NCBI GenBank assembly: GCA_964633725.1
Contig: CAZWHY010000005.1
Coordinates: 39,400 to 103,399, forward strand
Source: Berkiella_A sp964633725
Lineage (GTDB): Bacteria; Pseudomonadota; Gammaproteobacteria; Berkiellales; Berkiellaceae
Length of the DNA: 64,000 nucleotides
Direction: 5' to 3'
The first letter of the stretch is position 1, and every line of letters begins with the position of its first letter. A program made the position numbers and the translations under genes. Of this stretch, positions 56,364-64,000 are shown piece after piece. Below the pieces are notes generated by a model. That model saw only the letters and a program-made list of their open reading frames with translations, made no database searches and was not told where the DNA came from.

Positions 56364-56760
56364 AACCGCCCTCCTTGCTGTATGAGTATACAGGCAATCA
56401 TCCTTGCTCGCCTACTTTTTTGTCTCACTACGATAGCACAAATAGCCTTTATTTTTTTAAGCCACTTTTTTTCTTTGGTTTATCATCTTGCTCAGCATCT
56501 ACGTCCGCATCCACGCCCACGTCCACTACATCTAGCTCAGCACTAGAATCTGGTTGACTTGCCTTCTTAGAAATGGGCATGTAATAACTTACCTAATACC
56601 AAATTGATCTCATTGTAGGTCATAATGTCCAAGGGATTTTAGAAAAAAATGACCGACCTAACTCTAATCATCGATTTAAAATTTATTCAAATAAGCTAAT
56701 CTTGAAAGTAGGTTGTTAATTATAATTGGCACTGAGCCAAAAATACCGGGAGATAAAGTC
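56364..56760. other. Region between the divergent RhoGAP genes, with repeat and small ORF
   Basis: It holds the two promoter regions, a copy of the 24-base repeat (56569-56592, one mismatch), and a small minus-strand frame at 56449-56580. That frame starts at an ATG inside the repeat and reads MPISKKASQ, an acidic Val/Asp stretch, then KPKKKSGLKK and stop. It looks like the 3' tail of a gene cut by the repeat; the lysine tail resembles those of the other host-type proteins here. Whether it is expressed is unknown. Confidence 0.55.
56569..56592 (+). repeat. Dispersed 24-bp repeat between the RhoGAP genes
   Basis: One mismatch to the 24-base core (AGAAATGGGCATG for AGGAATGGGCATG). Flanked by TTA. 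Only one end is present. Confidence 0.85.
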
Positions 56761-57912
56761 ATGTTAGCATATGGACCAACTGAAGCAGTATTAAAGGTCT
56801 TTGAAACAATCAATACTCACCTTTTAACTAACACAGCTTTATTAAATACAGATGGAATATTTAGAATATCTTCTGCTGGTAGAAAGCATAGTGACCTCAT
56901 GACAAGCATTATCAATAATGAAACTATCAATTGGAAAAACTTCACTGCGTATGATTGTGCTAATGCGTTAAAATACACACTCATGCATCATGAATTACTA
57001 CCTGCTGGCGATGAGCGTGTTGCCGATTTTGTAGTAAAACTTAAAAATCCAGCTCTGGATTCGGGGCTTGCTCTCGAAGAGTTGATTGCAAGCTTAACTC
57101 AAAACGATGAAGAAAGAAATATTGCTAAAACCTTAAATGTCGCTATGGATATCAGCAGAAGAACAGCTACGCAAGCAGCCCACAATCAAATGATACCAAG
57201 TAATTTGGCTGTGGTTTTCGGACCAGGCATTGCGAATGTATTGAGTCTGGATGCAGACGTTGGAGATGATGTTATGGCTAACATGTTATTTCCTGCAAGT
57301 TTTTTAAACCCAGCAATTACAGATTTAATTGAAATGGGCTTGCCAGATGTTGTTAAAGAGATAGCGGGGATAAGAAGGAACACGTTAGAGAATGCAGCAA
57401 ATGCTTATACAGGGGCATCGCAGATGTTAAAAATTGCTGGTAAGCACATGGCTGAGATTTTCGTAGATCTGGGAAATGCCAATAAGCTTTTAACAAAGTA
57501 CGAGGAAATACTAAATAAAAGTGGCTTACCAAAACCCGCTAAGAAAGACATTAAAACACAGATAGCAGCATTAAAAGGTAAAATAGAGAACTTAGGCAGG
57601 ACTTTCCAAACCTGGAAAAAAGAAAGCCAAAAGCACCTTAACTTTGTTGCAAAATTTGATAACTACTCTTCAGGATTAAGAGAGTCATGCGATCGGCTTG
57701 ATGTTTTATTGGCTGATATATCCCCCACGCCTAGTGACGAAGAGTTGAGTGATGATGAGAAAATTGAAGCGCCTAAAAAAGACAAAAAACAGCCTCCTAA
57801 AGTACCACCTTTGAGGATGTCAGCTTTAGGTCAGGGTAGTGGCAGTGGGAGTGGGAGTGGCACACCAGATGATGTCCCCCCTTCACCCAAGACACCTAAG
57901 CGTTCGAGGTAA
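56761..57912 (+). CDS. RhoGAP-domain protein 2
   Basis: The start at ATG 56761 has GGGAG about 8 bases upstream; a TTG 16 codons earlier lacks such a site. The 383 residues open with a RhoGAP domain (about 5-200): arginine finger Arg35 in DGIFRISS, Lys71 in ANALKYTLMHHELLP and Asn148 in HNQMIPSNLAVVFGPG. A helical linker with coiled-coil character follows (about 210-330). The C-terminal 60 residues are low complexity: acidic, then KKDKKQPPKVPPLR, a Gly-Ser run, and PPSPKTPKRSR. The proline-rich and basic tail could serve as docking or nuclear signal. It is only weakly similar in sequence to the first RhoGAP protein outside the motif blocks, so the two probably differ in target. A perfect terminator follows. 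Confidence 0.87.
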   Translation: MLAYGPTEAVLKVFETINTHLLTNTALLNTDGIFRISSAGRKHSDLMTSIINNETINWKNFTAYDCANALKYTLMHHELLPAGDERVADFVVKLKNPALDSGLALEELIASLTQNDEERNIAKTLNVAMDISRRTATQAAHNQMIPSNLAVVFGPGIANVLSLDADVGDDVMANMLFPASFLNPAITDLIEMGLPDVVKEIAGIRRNTLENAANAYTGASQMLKIAGKHMAEIFVDLGNANKLLTKYEEILNKSGLPKPAKKDIKTQIAALKGKIENLGRTFQTWKKESQKHLNFVAKFDNYSSGLRESCDRLDVLLADISPTPSDEELSDDEKIEAPKKDKKQPPKVPPLRMSALGQGSGSGSGSGTPDDVPPSPKTPKRSR

Positions 57913-57954
57913 ATAAAATTTATAATCTACTCAGTTTATAAATTGACCATTCCT

Positions 57955-57975
57955 AAGGCGCCTCTGGCGCCTTTT
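57955..57975 (+). terminator. Rho-independent terminator after RhoGAP gene 2
   Basis: AAGGCGCC and GGCGCCTT form an 8-base stem with a 3-base loop and TTTT. It lies 43 bases past the stop and 67 bases before the 3' end of the convergent giant gene. Confidence 0.9.
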
Positions 57976-58041
57976 CCCTGTCTAAAAGTAAAAATACGTG
58001 GCGTCCCAATAAATATATTTCGACCTATATCCATCAGTCGT

Positions 58042-61000
58042 TTAAACACCAAAGTCATCTGGATTGTTTTGCTGTTCAATATTATTGTTTAATGTTTGAT
58101 CTTGCGTTGGCGCTGCATTATCTTGTGGTGCCGGATCATTTAACGACTCACTTGTCGTAGATGTGTTGGTGGTACTTTCAGGTAAACTAGCCCCTAACTC
58201 AGATTCAATTGTGTTGTCCTCTAAGACATCTTGTATTTGCAAGCCAACATCCCCAACAGCATAACTATTACCACTAGTATCTAAATAATATGAAGTACCA
58301 TAAATTATGTTGCCTTCTACAATACTTTGTATACCATCTGAGGTTAAATAAATACTCTCAACCGTAGAATCAATAATAGAGGTAAATTCATTGGCTTGGC
58401 TCACCCCATCTTGATTGATATCCTGCCAAATCGCAAACTGACTAAACTCTGCATCTTGCGCATCAAAAACACCATCTTGATTACTATCAAATGCCAAGGC
58501 TAAGCCTTCCAAATCTGTATTGGCATCGACATGATAATTAGCGAACTGGATTTCCTCTAAGCCACTAAATTGGCCATCTTGATTCGCATCATAAACCAAA
58601 ATACCATCATCCGCGCCAACCCAACCGGTTTTAAATACTGAGCCATCCTCAGCTGTCCACAAAACAGTAGCATCTTCAACCGAGACAAGTTCTATACCAT
58701 CGCCGTCTAAATCAAGAATGACAGGAGGTATAGTTTCAATAGCCCCCACATCTGCTGTACCATTATTTACTCTTGCAAAGCCTGTACCACGTTGGTCTTC
58801 AGTTAAAGTTTGTGTATTGCTTCCCATATCAATGACAGGACTACCAACATCTGGTAAATGTGTTTGAACGGTTTGAGCTGTTGAGGTTTCGCCAGCTGTA
58901 AACCCGCCATTATCTTGCAGCACACCTAATTGAGCGTCTAAAGGTGAACCGGAAGTGCCTGATTGATCACCTGCACCACCACTAAAGCCTGGGGCGCCAT
59001 TGTTGATACCAATTAAATTATTGCCACCGCTGGTTGCTGTCCCTCCATTATTATCAACATCAGAGTTGGCATTAGTTGTTGAAGTGTTTCCAGCGACAAT
59101 CGTGCTAGTCAGTTCAACAGTCCCACCATCGACATCAATCCCGCCTCCAAAGACACTACCCGATGAATTAAGTGTGATCGTTGAATTAAAAATGTTCGCT
59201 GATGCAGCTCCAGTTATAACGGCTATTGCACCACCTCGATCACCGGCAGCATTTCCAGATAGTGTGCTATTGATTAAGGTGAGCGCTCCACGAACCGTAA
59301 TGGCACCACCATCATCAGTTGAGAAATTATTACTAAAAGTACTGTCACTAACGCTGACACTCGAACCGTTTCGGATTCTAAATGCGCCCCCTTCACCCCC
59401 GTTATTATTGTCAAATATACTTTCGTTTATAGTAACTTTACCAAACAACTCTGCTGCTAAATTGTTACGAAATAAAGAGTTGCTAATTGTCGTTATTACA
59501 AAGTTTTCATCAATTATAAAACCTCCTAACGTATTATTTTGGAATGTGCTATTATTAATAGTCAGGGTAGAAAGATTAGCCATATCGGCATCTATATTAA
59601 TAACGCCACCAACATTAGTATCAAATAATGAGTTGGTAAGGGTTACTGTTGAGCCTTCAAGTGCTTGAATCGCGCCGCCACCAAGCGTTGCTTCATTACT
59701 ACTAAAGGTTACGTTTTCAAGGATTAGTGAATTATCAACTGCAACTTGTACACCACCACCACTACCAGTGACATTACCGCCTGTAATGGTCAAATCTCTT
59801 AATATTAATGATGTGCCTGTGCCCAGAACCTCTAACACTCTATCAATATCATTGGCATCAATAATAGTATTTGCCGCACCTGCCCCTTCTATAATTAAAC
59901 TATCCGTTACATCTAAGTCTCCGGTGGCATTTAGATCGTCACCTGTGCCTGCTAGAGATAAAGTATAAGTGCCTGACCCTAGTGTAATGGTATCCGTACC
60001 GGCATGTGCGTTTGCACAATCAATTGCTTCACGAAGCGAGTTAAGACTATCAGCGCTACTAACAACATCCATTGTAGTATTAACCACTAAGGAACAAATT
60101 TCCACATTGGCATTTACAGTACTACTTGTACCACCATCTCCATCCGTTATGGTAAAACTAACCGTTCTCGTAGAAGCAGTAGTTGAATCATTAGTATTTT
60201 CAAATGTAATAGCTTGTACTAATTCGCTTAAGCTATTATCTTCTGATAACGGTTTTGCGTCTGCGTCAAGATTGATGATTAATTTACCATTAGTTGAAGC
60301 TCCATCAATGATACCAATTTCAATGCCTTCAAAAGTCACGCTTGAGCCAGAAACACCAATTTGTCCTGCTCCCATTCCTTGATTTTGTATACTTAAGGTA
60401 TCATTCGCTTCTGCATTATTGGTTATTTCAATAGTTAATACACCGCTATTAAAATTATCTAAAGTGCCATCTGAGTCAATATCGGTTACAGTCGCATCTC
60501 CGCCTTGCTCAATAACTGCTGCTGAATCACCTGCTTTATACATGGATGAATCTGTATCAAGATTATTGATTACAGGTGCATCATTAATTGGATTCACGAC
60601 AATACCTAATGTATTGCTCGCACTAGAGACAGCCGTTGTGCCACCGTTTGTGGAACTATCCATCGTGACAACAGCAGTGGTGCTATCTGAAAAACCACCA
60701 ACATAAACATTATCTAAAGCTCTGATGCTTAAAGCCGGTGGTGTACCATTATAATCTAATACTGGATTAAAACGAACCAAAGTACTGACGCTTAATGCGA
60801 CGGCTAAACCAGTATCATCTGCCGCGCCCACCGCTAACCAAGTCGTACCGGCATTGGTAGAAAACTCCCATGCCCCTTCTGTAATTGCATTAGCGGCATT
60901 TGAAATAACCGCAATACCAGATTGAGACGATGCGGCATCCACATCGGTCACATCCGTATTATAAGTGAGTAAAGCGCTAATCGCTTGACCCGCATTAGCC

Positions 61001-64000
61001 GCAGGATCTTCGTCTATTGCTGTGAGCGTTGCGCCGTTAACGAGTATAGGCGCATCATTAATTGGATTCACGACAATATCTAATGTATTGCTCGCACTAG
61101 AGATGGCTGTTGTACCACCCGTGGTGGTAGTATTTGTGGTAACCACTGCGACAATACTATCTGAGAAGCTTCCCGCATATGTATTATCTAAAGCCCTGAA
61201 ACTCAAAGCCGGTGGGGTGCCGTTATAATCAGCCACTGGATTAAATCGAACCAAAGTACTAACACTTAAAGCAACCGCTGCACCCACATCATCTGCCGCA
61301 CCCACGGCTAACCAAGTGGTACCAGCATCTGTAGAGAACTCCCACGCGCCTTCTGTACCGGCATTAGCCGTATTGGCGATAACCGCAATTCCAGTCTGAG
61401 AGGAGATAGAGCCCGAGTCAGTAACATCAATACCAAACACTATCAAACTGCTAACAAACTCTCCAGAGTTCAATGCAGGATCTTCATTGATAGAAGTCAG
61501 CGTTGCTCCATTAATAAGTACAGGCGCCTGATTATTATCAGTGATTGTAATTGTAAATACATTAGTACTTATCAAACCACCATCATCCGTAATAGTGTAT
61601 GACATATTTTCTGTTGGTGGCAAAGCGGCTACATTCGCATAACGATAACTAAAACTACCATTTGGGTTAACGGTAATTAACTCACCTTCAGGAGTTGGTA
61701 TATCGATGTTTGAAATAGGAATCGTCACTGTACTACCCACAGCAGTTGCACCGACTAACCCCGGATTATTCGTAATATAATCTGAAGCTTCTGTTGCGTT
61801 GGCTAAGTCAAAGAATATATTTGTAACAACAATGCCATCATCTACAGATGTATCGTTGGTTATGATATTGCCTGTCACCTCTACTAAATTAACAGTTGAC
61901 AACAACAAATCATCTAAATTAGATAAGTCAGCGGCAACAACGGTAACCAGAGGAACATCTGTTGAATTAGCAATAGGCTCTAAAAATTCATTAATTACAG
62001 CGCCATCAGGCGCAATATTAAATACAAAGGCATTGATATCTTGCGCTAGCATTAAGGCTTGCCAAGCAACTTCCTCTGCAGGAGTGATCTCATCAGGAGG
62101 ATTTGGCTTTCCATCAGATATGAAATATATCCTATCTTCATAACTACTTAAGCCAGGAAGTAAGGCATCTGCATTGACATCATTAGTCATTGCTATCAAG
62201 GCATCTTGATAATCGGTACCACCACCAGCGCTTAATCCATTAATCGCTGCTTTTGCACTGGCCACATCTGTAAACGTTCCTACTGTTGTGGCTGTATTCC
62301 TAAAACTAATAATCGTAATACTTAAAGCCGCACTAACATTCGCATAACTATCAAATAAGTTTCCTGCTCCTGCCAAAGCTTGTTGAACTATCTCTAGCCT
62401 AGTATTAGATGCACCTGCCGGTATATCATCCATACTACCTGACACATCAATTGTAAAAGTAAGATTATAAGAAGGTAAAGCAGGGGGCACTTCTACAAAC
62501 ACATCAGCAATAGCAATCGGCGCATCATTGGCGCCATTAATCGTAATGCTGAGAGTGCTATTAGAATTTTTAGATCCATCGCTCATTGTATAGTTAAATA
62601 CATCAACCAGTGTATCACCTGTGGTCATACCATCAACTGCAGGATTAAGATCATTAATCACGTAACTATAACTGCCATCTGCTAGCATGGTTAATGTACC
62701 ATAGTCTCCCACAGTCACTTCTGCTGTTGCAGAAAAATCACCTAATACGTTATCCACATCCGTATCATTTGTCAGTACATTACCGGTCACAGGAACTGAT
62801 GGCGTGATGGCCGTACCTTCCGTACCACTATCCACATCTACTACCGCAACGGGTGCGTCATTCGTGCCATCAATCGTAATGCTCAATGTACTATTAGAGC
62901 TTTTAGGATCGGTGGGGTTATTATCATTCATCGTGTAATTGAAAACTTCAGACACATTGGCACCCATATTCAAGGCATCTACAGTAGGATTGGCATCGTC
63001 TATAACATAACTATAACTACCATCGGCTAATAAGGTTAAAGTACCATATGTTCCAACGACGACTTGTGCCGTTGCAGTAAATGCACTCTGTAAACTATCC
63101 ACATCGGTATCATTGGTTAATACATTGCCTGTTACCGGCACAGAAGCCACGGTTTCATTGCCTTCGTTACCGCTGTCCACATCTGCTACGGCAATCGGAG
63201 CGTCGTTAATAGGGTTAACCACGATATTTAATGTATTACTTGCACTAGAAATAGGTGTTGTGCCACCATTTACAGAGCTATCAGTTGTAACAACTGATCC
63301 AGTGCTACTTGAGAAGCTGCCAGCAAAAGTATTATCTAAAGCTCTAAAACTTAAAGCCGGCGGTGTACCGTTATAATCTAATACTGGATTAAAGCGAACT
63401 AAAGTGCTCACACTCAGTGCCACTGCGGCACCAATATCATTGGCTGCACCAATGGCTAACCAAGTTACACCCGCATCAGTTGAGAACTCCCATGCGCCTT
63501 CTGTACCAGCGTTCGCTGCGTTAGCTGTAATCGCGATACCAGATTGAGACGATGCGGCATCCACATCCGTCACATCGGTATTGTAAGTTAATAAAGCGCT
63601 AATCGCTTGACCTGGATTCACAATCGTATCTTCGTCTATCGCTATGAGGCTTGCGCCACTGACGAGGACTGGGGCGTCGTTGACGCCTGTTACCGTTACA
63701 GTAATCGTTTTCGCAACACTTGTAGCATTTACTGCACCAGAATCATCCATTGCTGTGTAGGTAAAAGTAACATCTTGAGTTTCGCCTGCCGCCAAGCTTT
63801 GGAAATCACTGCCTGGGCTATAGGTAAATGTGCCATTCATATTATTGACAACTGTGCCTTCGCCCGCCGCTAAGCTAGATGTCATCACAAAGGTATGCGT
63901 ATCCGCGGTATTCGCGACATCGACATCACTCACCACAAAGTTACCATTCACAGAGGCGCCATCTTCAGTGGCCGCTATCGCCACATCACTGGCAACTGGT
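58042..64000 (-). CDS. Giant VCBS/vWA/CSLREA surface protein (5' end outside window)
   Basis: The frame is open to base 64000, so 1985 residues are visible and the start lies beyond. From N to C the visible part has VCBS/cadherin-like repeats with tandem beta-sandwich units (NDAPVLVSGASL, ATEGAWEFSTDAG), a von Willebrand A domain near 62.3 kb with the MIDAS motif DVSGS, more repeats, a CSLREA motif near 60.1 kb (CSLVVNTT..LREAIDC) with a beta-helix, and the calcium-binding C-terminal module DLDGDGIELVS..FGV. That final module is nearly identical to the end of the adhesin at 24448. The vWA domain suggests adhesion to host matrix or cells. No export genes are in the window. Confidence 0.88.
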   Translation of the reverse strand, partial: PVASDVAIAATEDGASVNGNFVVSDVDVANTADTHTFVMTSSLAAGEGTVVNNMNGTFTYSPGSDFQSLAAGETQDVTFTYTAMDDSGAVNATSVAKTITVTVTGVNDAPVLVSGASLIAIDEDTIVNPGQAISALLTYNTDVTDVDAASSQSGIAITANAANAGTEGAWEFSTDAGVTWLAIGAANDIGAAVALSVSTLVRFNPVLDYNGTPPALSFRALDNTFAGSFSSSTGSVVTTDSSVNGGTTPISSASNTLNIVVNPINDAPIAVADVDSGNEGNETVASVPVTGNVLTNDTDVDSLQSAFTATAQVVVGTYGTLTLLADGSYSYVIDDANPTVDALNMGANVSEVFNYTMNDNNPTDPKSSNSTLSITIDGTNDAPVAVVDVDSGTEGTAITPSVPVTGNVLTNDTDVDNVLGDFSATAEVTVGDYGTLTMLADGSYSYVINDLNPAVDGMTTGDTLVDVFNYTMSDGSKNSNSTLSITINGANDAPIAIADVFVEVPPALPSYNLTFTIDVSGSMDDIPAGASNTRLEIVQQALAGAGNLFDSYANVSAALSITIISFRNTATTVGTFTDVASAKAAINGLSAGGGTDYQDALIAMTNDVNADALLPGLSSYEDRIYFISDGKPNPPDEITPAEEVAWQALMLAQDINAFVFNIAPDGAVINEFLEPIANSTDVPLVTVVAADLSNLDDLLLSTVNLVEVTGNIITNDTSVDDGIVVTNIFFDLANATEASDYITNNPGLVGATAVGSTVTIPISNIDIPTPEGELITVNPNGSFSYRYANVAALPPTENMSYTITDDGGLISTNVFTITITDNNQAPVLINGATLTSINEDPALNSGEFVSSLIVFGIDVTDSGSISSQTGIAVIANTANAGTEGAWEFSTDAGTTWLAVGAADDVGAAVALSVSTLVRFNPVADYNGTPPALSFRALDNTYAGSFSDSIVAVVTTNTTTTGGTTAISSASNTLDIVVNPINDAPILVNGATLTAIDEDPAANAGQAISALLTYNTDVTDVDAASSQSGIAVISNAANAITEGAWEFSTNAGTTWLAVGAADDTGLAVALSVSTLVRFNPVLDYNGTPPALSIRALDNVYVGGFSDSTTAVVTMDSSTNGGTTAVSSASNTLGIVVNPINDAPVINNLDTDSSMYKAGDSAAVIEQGGDATVTDIDSDGTLDNFNSGVLTIEITNNAEANDTLSIQNQGMGAGQIGVSGSSVTFEGIEIGIIDGASTNGKLIINLDADAKPLSEDNSLSELVQAITFENTNDSTTASTRTVSFTITDGDGGTSSTVNANVEICSLVVNTTMDVVSSADSLNSLREAIDCANAHAGTDTITLGSGTYTLSLAGTGDDLNATGDLDVTDSLIIEGAGAANTIIDANDIDRVLEVLGTGTSLILRDLTITGGNVTGSGGGVQVAVDNSLILENVTFSSNEATLGGGAIQALEGSTVTLTNSLFDTNVGGVINIDADMANLSTLTINNSTFQNNTLGGFIIDENFVITTISNSLFRNNLAAELFGKVTINESIFDNNNGGEGGAFRIRNGSSVSVSDSTFSNNFSTDDGGAITVRGALTLINSTLSGNAAGDRGGAIAVITGAASANIFNSTITLNSSGSVFGGGIDVDGGTVELTSTIVAGNTSTTNANSDVDNNGGTATSGGNNLIGINNGAPGFSGGAGDQSGTSGSPLDAQLGVLQDNGGFTAGETSTAQTVQTHLPDVGSPVIDMGSNTQTLTEDQRGTGFARVNNGTADVGAIETIPPVILDLDGDGIELVSVEDATVLWTAEDGSVFKTGWVGADDGILVYDANQDGQFSGLEEIQFANYHVDANTDLEGLALAFDSNQDGVFDAQDAEFSQFAIWQDINQDGVSQANEFTSIIDSTVESIYLTSDGIQSIVEGNIIYGTSYYLDTSGNSYAVGDVGLQIQDVLEDNTIESELGASLPESTTNTSTTSESLNDPAPQDNAAPTQDQTLNNNIEQQNNPDDFGV

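Noticed and set aside
59000..60382. Plus-strand open frames opposite the giant adhesin
   Set aside because: Same reason: complement of repeat-rich coding sequence; Pro/Ser-rich translation without features.

Overview
The window looks like a chromosomal segment from a host-associated gammaproteobacterium. Core genes are gammaproteobacterial in type and order: guaB-guaA-tadA-purL, comEC-exbB-exbD-msbA-lpxK-ycaR, lolC-lolD, mfd-csiV, fabI. Between them sit genes for eukaryotic-style proteins: ankyrin, leucine-rich-repeat, EF-hand and two RhoGAP-domain proteins, plus very large VCBS/CSLREA surface proteins. That mixture, with an AT-rich base composition, fits an intracellular Legionellales-like bacterium (Coxiella/Legionella/Berkiella type). 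The taxon is my inference; there is no rRNA gene here to fix it.

Layout. 1-0.4 kb: 3' end of an ankyrin gene with a nuclear-localisation-like tail. 0.5-9.7 kb (minus): guaB-guaA-tadA-purL-maeA, a purine and malic enzyme cluster with a recognisable promoter before guaB. 9.8-11.1 kb: xseA. 11.2-13.5 kb (minus): two lineage-specific repeat proteins. 13.8-14.8 kb: a REP-type Y1 transposase. 15.0-21.6 kb (minus): a complete Yej-type peptide ABC importer. 21.8-22.6 kb: fabI. 22.6-29.8 kb: an accessory stretch with a tiny EF-hand protein, two copies of a duplicated membrane-protein gene, a CSLREA adhesin, remnants of IS256- and IS6-family elements and a MITE-like repeat. 29.8-38.2 kb: an ELM1-like protein and the conserved envelope/competence cluster (ycaR, lpxK, msbA, exbD, exbB, comEC, DUF2062). 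38.2-42.9 kb: an islet with a metal-transport-like operon and a two-component system, bounded by a 110-bp direct repeat of the DUF2062 3' end. 43.0-45.0 kb (minus): lolC-lolD. 45.2-50.7 kb: DAHP synthase, mfd, csiV. 50.7-64 kb: a second accessory stretch with a perfect 47-bp inverted repeat, an LRR gene, a VCBS protein, two divergent RhoGAP genes and a giant truncated VCBS/vWA/CSLREA protein.

How it fits together. The housekeeping operons supply purines, outer-membrane lipid transport (LpxK, MsbA, LolCD), energy transduction (ExbBD), peptide import and DNA repair. The accessory regions carry candidate host-interaction proteins. The RhoGAP pair keeps the catalytic Arg, Lys and Asn of the eukaryotic fold, which makes it the most striking content. 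Small dispersed repeats sit beside several of these accessory genes and probably shaped their duplication and decay. No tRNA, rRNA or CRISPR array was seen.
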